Origin: Bacteroidota bacterium
GTDB taxonomy: Bacteria; Bacteroidota; Ignavibacteria; Kapaibacteriales; UBA2268
Length of the DNA: 9,547 nt
Direction: 5' to 3'
Assembly: GCA_027371665.1 (NCBI GenBank)
Contig: DAHXMP010000364.1
Span: 1-9,547 of the forward strand
Both the position numbers and the translations under genes were made by a program. Below are positions 1 to 7,084 of this stretch, piece by piece; the stretch's first letter is position 1; each line of letters begins with the position of its first letter. The notes beneath the pieces are model-generated. The model was not told the DNA's origin, did no database searches, and was given only the letters and a program-made list of their open reading frames with translations.

Positions 1-383
1 TAATCGTAAATTTCGGTAACCGTCCCAACCGTTGAGCGGGGATTGTGGCTGATTGACTTCTGGTCTATGGAAATCGAGGGGGACAAGCCTTCAATAGAGT
101 CCACATCGGGCTTTTTCATAACTCCCAGGAACTGCCTTGCATAAGCTGAGAGACATTCGACATAGCGTCTCTGACCTTCGGCATAAAGGGTATCGAAAGC
201 AAGACTGGATTTCCCGGAACCGGAAATGCCCGTAATAACAATGAATTTATCACGCGGCAGGTCAACGTTAACATGCTTGAGATTATGCTCCGATGCCCCG
301 CGCACCATTATTGACGACAAACCGTTCCCGTTGCCGTTTTTCACTGCTTCCTTCAATAAATCCATATTAATGTTTTTTGCCAT
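1..383 (-). CDS. uvrA: UvrA, excinuclease ABC ATPase subunit A (N-terminal part, runs off window)
   Basis: This is the damage-sensing ATPase of nucleotide excision repair, which loads UvrB onto lesions as a UvrA2-UvrB complex. About 127 codons are visible. They show the UvrA opening: 'RGASEHNLKHVNVDLPRDK' at about residues 28-46, the Walker A loop GISGSGKSS at 52-60, then LAFDTLYAEGQRRYVE and the 'LSAYARQFL' signature, and a 'GLSPSISIDQK' segment near the window edge. I chose the ATG at 383 because the frame is open from there. It gives a roughly 25-residue leader containing NGNGNG before the conserved start of the family. M26 (ATG at 308) would give a more usual length, but neither site has a strong ribosome binding site. 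The gene is divergent from glyS. Family assignment is certain; the exact start is not. Confidence 0.96.
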   Translation of the reverse strand, partial: MAKNINMDLLKEAVKNGNGNGLSSIMVRGASEHNLKHVNVDLPRDKFIVITGISGSGKSSLAFDTLYAEGQRRYVECLSAYARQFLGVMKKPDVDSIEGLSPSISIDQKSISHNPRSTVGTVTEIYD

Positions 384-574
384 TCCGGGGCTATATCTAT
401 AATAATAATCAACAAAACTTACTAAAATAATAAATTTGTATAAGGTGTGAAAAAAAGAAATGAAAATTCTTGAATTTTTGGAACATATAGCATCAATTGG
501 TCTTAATAAACATTTGGGAATATTATAAATGATAAATTTCGCAAGATTTGCACAGTTAAAAACTTGAAATTTCT

Positions 575-582
575 TAATTTTG
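575..582 (+). promoter_or_regulatory. candidate -7 box (TAATTTTG) upstream of glyS
   Basis: The octamer matches the Bacteroidota-type TANNTTTG -7 element. A TTTG at 547-550 lies 24 bases upstream, slightly beyond the usual -33 spacing. If used, it would give an approximately 85-base glyS leader containing the hairpin at 616-633. Matches like this are expected by chance in AT-rich DNA, so this is a weak call. Confidence 0.2.
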
Positions 583-615
583 TACTTCTAAATTTTTTCG
601 TATAAATTATTTCGG

Positions 616-633
616 TTCCTGCATTCGCTGGAA
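616..633. repeat. imperfect palindromic repeat in the glyS leader
   Basis: The arms TTCCTGC (616-622) and GCTGGAA (627-633) are inverted copies with one mismatch around a four-base ATTC loop, followed by TGACAAG. The sequence resembles the widespread 'TTCCTGC...GCAGGAATGACA' class of interspersed bacterial palindromes (recalled, not searched). It is clearly richer in G and C than its surroundings, and it ends 38 bases before the glyS start, so it would fold in the mRNA leader. Whether it regulates anything is unknown. Confidence 0.5.
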
Positions 634-671
634 TGACAAGTTAAAGTGGCATACAGGAAAGACGGAGAAGA

Positions 672-2093
672 ATGTATAAACTTGAGACTATAATATCGCT
701 GGCTAAAAGAAGGGGATTTATTTTCCAGTCCTCTGAGATTTACGGCGGATTGAACGGATGCTGGGATTTCGGCCCGCTCGGAGTGGAACTGCTCCGCAAC
801 CTTAAAGAAGAGTGGTGGCGTGCCATGACTTACAGGGACGACATCGAAGGCGTGGATGCTTCTATTCTCATGCACCCAAAAACATGGGAAGCAAGCGGGC
901 ATGTGAGCCAGTTCTCCGACCCTATGATTGACAATAAAACAAGCAAAGCGAGATTCAGGGCTGATAATTTGATTGAAGAATACATCGAAAGGTTGAGAAA
1001 GAAAAATAGAACTCAGCAGGCTGACGTACTTGAACATAAATTAAATCTTGCAAAAGAACCTTCAGATTATTACAGACTTATTATTGAATACGAAATACCT
1101 GACCCGGTCTCAGGAACAAAGGATTGGACAGAAGTCAGAAATTTCAACCTTATGTTCAAAACTTTTATAGGCCCTGTCGAGGATAACGGCAGTATAGTCT
1201 ATCTCAGGCCTGAATCTGCACAGGGTATTTTTGTAAATTTTAAAAATGTACTCGATACGGCAAGGCAGAAACTGCCTTTCGGAATCGCACAAATCGGGAA
1301 AGCATTCAGGAATGAGATTAATACCAAAAATTTTCTTTTCAGGACACGAGAGTTCGAGCAGATGGAAATGCAATATTTCATTAAGCCTGGTTCAGAACAG
1401 GAATGGTTCGGTTACTGGAAAGAACAAAGATGGAACTGGTATGTTTATATGGGTTTGAATCCCGAAAAGATGAGATTCAAGCCACATGAAAAGCTGGCTC
1501 ATTATGCTAATATGGCTGTGGATATTGAATACCTCTTCCCATTCGGCTGGGGCGAAATCGAGGGAATTCATTCGAGAACCGATTTCGATTTGAGAAACCA
1601 CCAGGAGTTTTCAGGCAAAAAGCTCGAGTATGTTGATTCGGTAAATAATGAGAGATATATACCTTATGTCGTGGAGACATCAGGCGGAGTAACACGTTCT
1701 TTGATGGCTTTACTATGCGATGCTTACAATGAAGAAGATGCCCCGACGGAAAGCGGAGCTATGGAAAAAAGGGTAGTACTCAAATTTAACCCCAGGCTTT
1801 CACCGATAACCGTGGCTGTCTTTCCATTGGTAAACAAGGAAGGAATGCCTGAAGTTGCGGAAAAGATTTACAAGGACTTGCACCCCAAATTCAAAGCCCA
1901 ATATGATATTTCAGGGGCAATAGGCAGAAGGTACAGGCGTCAGGATGAAATCGGAACTCCTTTCTGTGTTACTATTGACGGGCAGTCATTGAAGGATGAT
2001 ACCGTAACTATCAGGGAAAGGGATTCGATGCTCCAGGACAGGATTTTAATTAATGAAATTGAAAGTTATATTTATAAAAGAATCGGTTCATGA
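672..2093 (+). CDS. glyS: glycyl-tRNA synthetase, class II dimeric (alpha2) type
   Basis: The enzyme charges tRNA-Gly with glycine using ATP in the cytoplasm. The 473 residues are a little shorter than the roughly 500 usual for bacterial alpha2 GlyRS. In order, the sequence shows: the N-terminal 'GGLNGCWDFGPLG' segment (25-37); 'LRPESAQGIFVNFKN', the GlyRS glycine-pocket region; class II motif 2 with FRNEI at 212-216 and the following FRTREFEQMEM; motif 3 around SGGVTRS with Arg342; and an HGTP anticodon-binding domain from about residue 377 to the end (VAVFPL..., GRRYRRQDEIGTPFC, TVTIRERDS). The unrelated alpha2beta2 GlyQ/GlyS type is excluded by this architecture. The ATG at 672 is preceded by a good GGAGAAG ribosome binding site. 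The stop codon overlaps an ATG of the next frame, and transcription probably continues into the ankyrin lipoprotein. Confidence 0.97.
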   Translation: MYKLETIISLAKRRGFIFQSSEIYGGLNGCWDFGPLGVELLRNLKEEWWRAMTYRDDIEGVDASILMHPKTWEASGHVSQFSDPMIDNKTSKARFRADNLIEEYIERLRKKNRTQQADVLEHKLNLAKEPSDYYRLIIEYEIPDPVSGTKDWTEVRNFNLMFKTFIGPVEDNGSIVYLRPESAQGIFVNFKNVLDTARQKLPFGIAQIGKAFRNEINTKNFLFRTREFEQMEMQYFIKPGSEQEWFGYWKEQRWNWYVYMGLNPEKMRFKPHEKLAHYANMAVDIEYLFPFGWGEIEGIHSRTDFDLRNHQEFSGKKLEYVDSVNNERYIPYVVETSGGVTRSLMALLCDAYNEEDAPTESGAMEKRVVLKFNPRLSPITVAVFPLVNKEGMPEVAEKIYKDLHPKFKAQYDISGAIGRRYRRQDEIGTPFCVTIDGQSLKDDTVTIRERDSMLQDRILINEIESYIYKRIGS

Positions 2094-2137
2094 ATATCAA
2101 ATTTCAAATTCTGAATAACAGAAAGCAAAGGAAAATA

Positions 2138-2878
2138 ATGAAAATATTATTTTCTTTATTTATCATAATGAGCGGAATAATGGCAATAGCAGCCTGTTCA
2201 GATCCCAACACACAATTAATAAATGCTATCAAAGATAACGATGTTAAAGCGGCTCAGAAGGCAATCGAAAAAGGTGCCGATGTAAATATCTGCGATAAGA
2301 ACGGGGAACCAGCGATAATACTTGCATTGGACCTTAAAAGGAAAAGAATAGCTCTCGAAATGCTTAAACAAAAAATTGATGTAAATGTGAAAACACCTGA
2401 TGGCACATCGGCTTTGATGATGGCATCTGCAAGGCCTGAGATTGAATTATATTTACCTATATTAGATAAGGGTGGAATAATTAATGACCATAATAACTAC
2501 GGCATGACTCCTTTGATGTTTGCAGCAAAGACAGCATATATAGATGCAATTCTGTCCCTGATTCAGAAAAAATCATATATGAATGCACAAGATAAAGATG
2601 GGAATACAGCATTAATGATTGCGATAATAAACAAAAAAAATTCAATTGTCAGGGTGCTTGCAGATAATAAATCGCTTATGAATATTCAGAACAACCAGGG
2701 AAAAACTCCTCTGATTCTTGCAGTTGAGAACGGAAGTATCGAAATCGTTGATTTATTATTAAAGCGAGGAGCTGACCCAAAAATTAAAGATAACGAAGGA
2801 ATGGATGCCTTATCAGTAGCTAATAAGGAAGGGAAACAGGTCATTTATAATATTCTTAAGAATGACAATTCAAAATAA
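2138..2878 (+). CDS. ankyrin-repeat lipoprotein
   Basis: A predicted envelope lipoprotein of 246 residues, read from the ATG at 2138. That start gives a textbook lipoprotein signal: Met-Lys, a hydrophobic stretch (ILFSLFIIMSGIMAIA), and lipobox I17-A18-A19-C20. It also has an AAAGGA ribosome binding site five bases upstream. An in-frame ATG at 2090 overlaps the glyS stop but would add 16 polar residues in front of the signal, so I do not prefer it. The mature part is a run of about six ankyrin-like repeats of roughly 33 residues, recognised by recurring phrases such as 'LINAIKDNDVKAAQKAIEKGADVN', 'GMTPLMFAAK', 'GNTALMIAI', 'GKTPLILAVENGSIEIVDLLLKRGAD' and 'GMDALSVANKEG'. Ankyrin repeats bind proteins; no catalytic domain is visible and the partner is unknown. 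It sits between glyS and an envelope protease, so an envelope role is plausible but inferred. Confidence 0.9.
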   Translation: MKILFSLFIIMSGIMAIAACSDPNTQLINAIKDNDVKAAQKAIEKGADVNICDKNGEPAIILALDLKRKRIALEMLKQKIDVNVKTPDGTSALMMASARPEIELYLPILDKGGIINDHNNYGMTPLMFAAKTAYIDAILSLIQKKSYMNAQDKDGNTALMIAIINKKNSIVRVLADNKSLMNIQNNQGKTPLILAVENGSIEIVDLLLKRGADPKIKDNEGMDALSVANKEGKQVIYNILKNDNSK

Positions 2879-2983
2879 CAGAAATATTAAAACGTGATAA
2901 TTGCCGGAATGTATTCAAAAATAAACACTTGATTTATTCTGATTAATATTTTTGAATATCAAATTGAGATTTTATTATGATAA

Positions 2984-2991
2984 TAGTTTTG
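2984..2991 (+). promoter_or_regulatory. candidate -7 box (TAGTTTTG) just upstream of the S41 protease
   Basis: This matches TANNTTTG. An ATTG at 2963-2966 lies 17 bases upstream, a little close for a -33 element. A start about seven bases downstream would fall almost on the ATG at 3000, implying a very short or absent leader. The start codon has only AAGG two bases upstream, so there is no proper Shine-Dalgarno site. Speculative. Confidence 0.25.
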
Positions 2992-2999
2992 TTTAAGGT

Positions 3000-4652
3000 A
3001 TGAAACGTAAATATATTATTCCATATATGTTGGTAATAATAACTGGAGCTTTGTTACTGACATCATCGAACGATGAATTTTATTTTAAAGTAAATAAATC
3101 ATTTGAAATTTTCGGAGCTGTATTCAGAAATATATCTTCTTATTATGTTGATGACATAGACCCGGAAGACTTAATGCATGATGGAATTGATGGTATGTTA
3201 AGTAACCTGGACCCATATACCGTTTTTATTGATGAAGAAGATGGCGAAAATTTCGAAATATTGACTGATGGCACTTATGTCGGTGTAGGAATAACTGTTG
3301 GTGTCAGGGATAGTATGTTGACAATTATTGATACATATGATAACTATTCAGCACAAAAAAGCGGTATTAGGATAGGAGATAGGATATTAAAAGTTGATTC
3401 TGTTAATGTACTTTATTCTCAATCAGATGCATTAAGGAAATATACAAAAGGTAAAATAGGAACAACCTTAGATATGTGGCTTCTTAGAGACGGCTCAAAA
3501 GATACAATTCATGTAGCTTTAAAGAGAGAAGAAATAAGGATTAAGAATGTTTCATATTCCGGAATGCTTAACGATTCTATTGGGTATATTAAACTTGACC
3601 GGTTTTCCAGGAGTTCAAAAGATGAAATGGTTGATGCATATAATGAATTGAATAATAATAATCATTTAAAAGGATTGGTCCTCGATTTGAGGGATAATCC
3701 AGGAGGATTGCTCGAATCCGCTGTATCTATTTCTGAAATATTCGTACCTTACGGACGCAAAATTGTAACAATAAGAGGAAGAAACAAAACAGAAGAGAGA
3801 ACTTATTATTCAGATACACCACCAATTGATTCGACGTTGCCTCTTGCAGTTCTAATAAATTCAAAAAGTGCCAGTGCAAGCGAGATATTAGCGGGTGCAA
3901 TCCAGGACCTTGACAGAGGCATAGTTGTTGGAGAACGTTCTTTTGGAAAAGGCCTCGTTCAATCAGTCTTTGATATGCCATACAATACTTCTCTTAAAAT
4001 AACAACAGCAAGATATTATACGCCATCAGGAAGATGTATTCAAAGATTTGAATTTCATAATAAACTGAAATCCAATATTATACATACTGATACAACTTTT
4101 TATACAAAGAACGGTAGAAAGGTTCTTGAATCAAGCGGTATAATGCCTGACTCTGTCGTAAAACCAAAGTATTTTTCTGACTATGTTGATGAATTGATTG
4201 ACAAGGATGCTTTTTTCAAATTTGTATCAATATATACTTCTGATATTGATAAATTAAGCCTCGATTTTAAGATTGATAAGACAATTTTATTGAAATTCAG
4301 TAATTATCTCAAGGAACCTGATGTTAATATCCAGGATCCTGTAAACCTGAAAATAAACGAACTGGAAAAAACTATCAAAGATGAGAACATGCAGGTTGAC
4401 TTATTAAAGAAAGTAAATGACATAAAGAAAGTCTTAGAGAAAGATAAATATAATCCGGTTCTGGTTCATTCCAAAGAAATTTCAAAGATACTTTTTTATG
4501 AAATTGAAAGAAGATTCAATAGTGAGGAAAAATTGATTTCAACTAATCTGAAAGATGATGAATATGTTAAGACTGCATTGAGTCTTATGAATACGAAAGA
4601 GTATAATAAAATATTAGCCTTAACCGGTAAAACGGGAAATGGTGAAAATTGA
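3000..4652 (+). CDS. ctpA: S41 carboxyl-terminal processing protease with PDZ domain (CtpA/Prc family)
   Basis: A serine protease of the envelope that trims or degrades exported proteins from the C-terminus, of 550 residues. The N-terminus has a positively charged start and one hydrophobic segment (about 5-22), either a signal peptide or a membrane anchor; no lipobox Cys is present. A conserved N-terminal helical part (DGIDGMLSNLDPYTVFIDEED, 61-81) precedes a PDZ domain (about 90-175, including YVGVGI and SGIRIGDRIL). The S41 core follows: GYIKLDRFS, then LVLDLRDNPGG, then the catalytic serine Ser292 in SASASEI and the general base Lys317 in SFGKGLVQ. The 25-residue Ser-Lys spacing is that of the family. 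The 'ARYYTPSGRCIQ' segment comes next. The tail after about residue 390 is charged and helical-looking, without a recognised domain. The substrate is unknown. The symbol names the family; orthology to a particular Ctp is not established. Confidence 0.94.
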   Translation: MKRKYIIPYMLVIITGALLLTSSNDEFYFKVNKSFEIFGAVFRNISSYYVDDIDPEDLMHDGIDGMLSNLDPYTVFIDEEDGENFEILTDGTYVGVGITVGVRDSMLTIIDTYDNYSAQKSGIRIGDRILKVDSVNVLYSQSDALRKYTKGKIGTTLDMWLLRDGSKDTIHVALKREEIRIKNVSYSGMLNDSIGYIKLDRFSRSSKDEMVDAYNELNNNNHLKGLVLDLRDNPGGLLESAVSISEIFVPYGRKIVTIRGRNKTEERTYYSDTPPIDSTLPLAVLINSKSASASEILAGAIQDLDRGIVVGERSFGKGLVQSVFDMPYNTSLKITTARYYTPSGRCIQRFEFHNKLKSNIIHTDTTFYTKNGRKVLESSGIMPDSVVKPKYFSDYVDELIDKDAFFKFVSIYTSDIDKLSLDFKIDKTILLKFSNYLKEPDVNIQDPVNLKINELEKTIKDENMQVDLLKKVNDIKKVLEKDKYNPVLVHSKEISKILFYEIERRFNSEEKLISTNLKDDEYVKTALSLMNTKEYNKILALTGKTGNGEN

Positions 4653-4671
4653 AAATAAAATCCATTATTTT
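4652..4671 (+). terminator. possible weak stem-loop at the end of the S41 protease gene
   Basis: AAAATAA (4652-4658) and TTATTTT (4665-4671) form a 7-bp stem with a six-base loop, starting at the last base of the stop codon. The stem is entirely A-T and no clean T-run follows, so termination activity is doubtful. The remaining spacer to 4889 is AT-rich, with one small AGGAT/ATCCT hairpin (4806-4818) and no convincing promoter. Confidence 0.2.
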
Positions 4672-4889
4672 ATATTAGACAAAAAGGACTCAATTTTATA
4701 TGTTTAAAATGACAATTGAAAAGTAATAAAATATAAAAGTAATATAACAATAGTTCAAATTTAAAATCGTCAAAATAATGTTTTTTAATGGATGTTCTCT
4801 ATTTTAGGATTTCATCCTGATGATTGGGATTACCAAAACTTTTTAATAATTGGATAGAAGAAAAATACCTTGAATAAATTAGGAGCCGC

Positions 4890-5750
4890 ATGAGAATAAC
4901 TAAACAATATACTAACCGTGAATCACAATCTTTAGACAAATATTTACAGGAAATCGGCAGGGTAGAACTTTTAAATCCCGACGATGAAATAACTCTTGCC
5001 CAAACGATTAAAAAAGGCGGGATGCCCGGTACGAGAGCCCTCGAAAGACTCGTGAAGGCAAACCTAAGGTTCGTGGTTTCGGTTGCAAAACAATACCAGA
5101 ATCAGGGATTATCCCTCGGTGACCTTATTAATGAAGGTAATTTGGGATTGATTAAAGCAGCTAAACGATTTGATGAAACAAGAGGATTCAAATTCATTTC
5201 TTATGCAGTCTGGTGGATTAGACAATCAATTTTACAGGCTCTCGCAGAGCAATCGAGGATTGTCAGGCTTCCTTTGAACAGGGTAGGAGCTTTAAATAAA
5301 ATAGGTAAAAAATTCAGCGAGCTGGAACAGAAATATGAACGTGAACCGACTGCCGCAGAGCTTGCCGAACAATTAGAAATGAGCGTACCGGAAATTGCAG
5401 AAACAATTAAAATTTCCGGGCGTCATTTGTCCGTTGATGCACCTTTTGTCCAGGGAGAGGACAACAGGCTTCTGGATATTTTGCCGAATGACCAGCAGCC
5501 ACCGCCCGATTCCGAATTAATCAGGGAATCACTGAGAGTTGAAGTTCAGCAGGTACTTACGACGCTTTCGACGAGAGAAGCCGAAGTAATAAAGTTGTAT
5601 TTCGGCTTGGACGGTGTGTGTCTCACACTTGAAGAAATATGCGAAAAATTTAATTTAACGAGGGAAAGAGTTCGACAAATTAAGGAGAAAGCTATACGAA
5701 GATTGAGACACGCTTCACGCTCTAAGGCACTTCGTGCTTATTTAGGCTAA
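4890..5750 (+). CDS. rpoD: primary RNA polymerase sigma factor, RpoD/SigA (short FCB-type)
   Basis: This is the principal sigma-70 factor that directs RNA polymerase to housekeeping promoters. It has 286 residues, far shorter than E. coli RpoD (613), because region 1.1 and the non-conserved insert are missing; this is normal for Bacteroidota-type primary sigma factors. Visible regions: 1.2 (about 13-46, SLDKYLQEIG); region 2 (about 50-120), with the core-binding 'LINEGNLGLIKAAKRFD' and the -10 melting/recognition segment RGFKFISYAVWWIRQSI; region 3 (about 125-200, LPLNRVGALNKI); and region 4 with the -35 helix-turn-helix LTLEEICEKFNLTRERVRQI (246-265). An AGGAG site ends five bases before the ATG, an unusually clear one for this window. 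lipA follows after 31 bases in the same direction and may be cotranscribed. Confidence 0.96.
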   Translation: MRITKQYTNRESQSLDKYLQEIGRVELLNPDDEITLAQTIKKGGMPGTRALERLVKANLRFVVSVAKQYQNQGLSLGDLINEGNLGLIKAAKRFDETRGFKFISYAVWWIRQSILQALAEQSRIVRLPLNRVGALNKIGKKFSELEQKYEREPTAAELAEQLEMSVPEIAETIKISGRHLSVDAPFVQGEDNRLLDILPNDQQPPPDSELIRESLRVEVQQVLTTLSTREAEVIKLYFGLDGVCLTLEEICEKFNLTRERVRQIKEKAIRRLRHASRSKALRAYLG

Positions 5751-5781
5751 ATAAAGTTGATAATTTTTTTAATTCAGATAA

Positions 5782-6702
5782 ATGTTTAAAGAAAATACAG
5801 ATGCCCTACAAGGTAATAATAATTTAATCCCCCTTAATCCCCCTGAAAAGGGAGAGACTAGAGTTAGAACACAACGGCCCGAATGGCTTAAAGTAAAAGC
5901 ACCCTCCGGTGAGATATACACAAACCTAAAAAACATGATTCACTCAAAATCGCTTCATACGGTATGCGAAGAAGCGCGATGTCCCAATATGGGTGAATGC
6001 TGGGGTGCAGGTACTGCAACTTTTATGATTCTCGGCGATATTTGCATCCGGAATTGCAGGTTTTGTGCAATTACAAGCGGCAAACCTTTGCCTCCTGACC
6101 AGCGGGAACCCCTTCAAGTTGCCGAATCCATAAAAAGCATGGGAGTGCGTCATGCAGTAATTACATCGGTTAACAGGGATGAACTACCGGACCAGGGCTC
6201 GGAACATTGGGCAAAAACAATTATCGAAGTAAGAAGATTAAATCCAAAGGTGAGCATTGAAGTTTTGATTCCCGATTTTATGGGAGATATGGAATGCCTG
6301 GAAAGAGTAATAAACGCAAAACCTGACATTTTAAATCATAATATAGAAACTGTCCCTCGATTATATAAAACAATCAGGCCTAAAGCCATATATGAGCGTT
6401 CCCTGATGGTTCTAAAGGAATCAAAGAAAATGGGAATGACTACAAAATCGGGATTCATGGTAGGAATAGGAGAAAAGAAAGAAGAAGTTTTCGATATATT
6501 GAAAGACCTGAAAGCAAACGATGTTGATATTGTAACGATTGGCCAGTACCTTCAGCCAACACCAAAACACGCCCCTGTTGACAGGTTCGTTCATCCCGAT
6601 GAATTTGCGGAATATAGGAAAACCGGTTTTGAGATGGGATTCAGGCATATCGAATCAGGGCCTCTTGTCCGAAGTTCTTATCATGCGGAAAGACATGCTT
6701 AA
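5782..6702 (+). CDS. lipA: lipoyl synthase (radical SAM)
   Basis: LipA inserts two sulfur atoms into the octanoyl chain on lipoyl carrier proteins (pyruvate and 2-oxoglutarate dehydrogenases, glycine cleavage H protein). Of its 306 residues, Cys62, Cys67 and Cys73 (CEEARCPNMGEC) bind the sacrificial auxiliary [4Fe-4S] cluster. Cys88, Cys92 and Cys95 (CIRNCRFC) bind the radical SAM cluster. The C-terminal RSSYHA provides the serine ligand near residue 298. The conserved protein starts at about residue 32 ('RPEWLKVK'). The first 31 residues are unusual: residues 15-25 (LIPLNPPEKGE) are encoded by a C-rich repeat. There is no in-frame ATG, GTG or TTG between 5782 and the conserved part, so the repeat is translated if the gene is. 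No clear ribosome binding site precedes the ATG, and no lipB is present in the window. Confidence 0.96.
   Translation: MFKENTDALQGNNNLIPLNPPEKGETRVRTQRPEWLKVKAPSGEIYTNLKNMIHSKSLHTVCEEARCPNMGECWGAGTATFMILGDICIRNCRFCAITSGKPLPPDQREPLQVAESIKSMGVRHAVITSVNRDELPDQGSEHWAKTIIEVRRLNPKVSIEVLIPDFMGDMECLERVINAKPDILNHNIETVPRLYKTIRPKAIYERSLMVLKESKKMGMTTKSGFMVGIGEKKEEVFDILKDLKANDVDIVTIGQYLQPTPKHAPVDRFVHPDEFAEYRKTGFEMGFRHIESGPLVRSSYHAERHA
5824..5857. repeat. C-rich interspersed repeat inside the lipA 5' coding region
   Basis: Two perfect tandem copies of TTAATCCCCC (5824-5833 and 5834-5843) are followed by TGAAAAGGGAGAGA. CCCT (5841-5844) and AGGG (5849-5852) can pair around GAAA. The composition is typical of the 'AATCCCCCTTAATCCCCCTTAAAAAGGGGGA' intergenic repeats found in many bacteria (recalled, not searched). 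Here it lies inside a reading frame and encodes part of the LipA leader. Confidence 0.65.
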
Positions 6703-6704
6703 TT

Positions 6705-6732
6705 AATTGACAATTAAGAATTGATAATTGAA
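6705..6732 (+). repeat. left AATTGA repeat cluster of the cassette
   Basis: Two near-identical 11-mers, AATTGACAATT (6705-6715) and AATTGATAATT (6719-6729), are spaced 14 bases apart directly after the lipA stop. The second is the left arm of the 14-bp inverted repeat. Such AATTGA-type strings are common in intergenic DNA of AT-rich bacteria, so part of the signal may be generic. Confidence 0.6.
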
Positions 6733-6736
6733 CGAA

Positions 6737-7053
6737 ATGAAAAGCAATGTTATTAAAGAGAAAAGTTTTAATTTTGCTTTTAGAATTGTTAAGCTGTACA
6801 AATATATTAGATTTGAGAAAAAAGAATACGTGATTTCAAAACAAATTTTAAGAAGTGGAACTGCTCTTGGAGAATCAATTGAAGAAGCATTGCAGGTGAA
6901 TCAAAACAGGATTTCATTCATAAATTATCAATTGTAAACAAAGAGGCTAATGAAACTCATTATTGGATTAGGCTGTTAGCTAAGTCTGATTATTTAAACG
7001 AAAAATCAAAAGAATCAATTTTAAAAGACTGTATTGCTTACTTCAATCATTAA
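6737..7053 (+). pseudogene. four-helix-bundle protein, S23 / 23S rRNA intervening-sequence protein family (frameshifted)
   Basis: The ATG at 6737 opens 'MKSNVIKEKSFNFAFRIVKLYKYI', then KKEYVISKQILRSGTALGESIEEALQ, which are the first two helices of the S23 family. At the A-run 6903-6906 the frame breaks and would stop at 6937. With one added base it continues as QDFIHKLSIVNKEANETHYWIRLLAKSDYL (from 6907), the conserved third helix, to a stop at 7051-7053. A second one-base correction near 7050 would extend it with LNQAKTILKS to a stop at 7104-7106, inside the right repeat; this second shift is less certain. The intact family is about 115-125 residues and forms pentamers; its cellular role is unclear. 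As it stands only a 67-residue N-terminal product could be made. Confidence 0.82.
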
Positions 7054-7084
7054 ATCAAGCAAAAACAATCTTAAAAAGTAATAA

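Noticed and set aside
588..1037. 149-codon open frame on the minus strand
   Set aside because: It lies antisense to the well-supported glyS start region, has no recognisable family content and no supporting signals.
3727..3981. 84-codon minus-strand open frame
   Set aside because: It is antisense to the catalytic core of the S41 protease and is a shadow frame.
4714..4744. Sigma-70-like promoter (TTGAAA, 18-base spacer, TAATAT) upstream of rpoD
   Set aside because: The DNA is almost entirely A and T, so such matches are expected by chance, and the group's promoters usually follow a different consensus.
5751..5781. Terminator between rpoD and lipA
   Set aside because: A T-run is present, but I find no stem-loop before it; the 31-base gap is compatible with cotranscription.
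6903..6909. Programmed frameshifting at the A-run in the S23 gene
   Set aside because: The A-run is only four bases, there is no heptameric slippery site or stimulatory structure, and a second break downstream points to decay instead.
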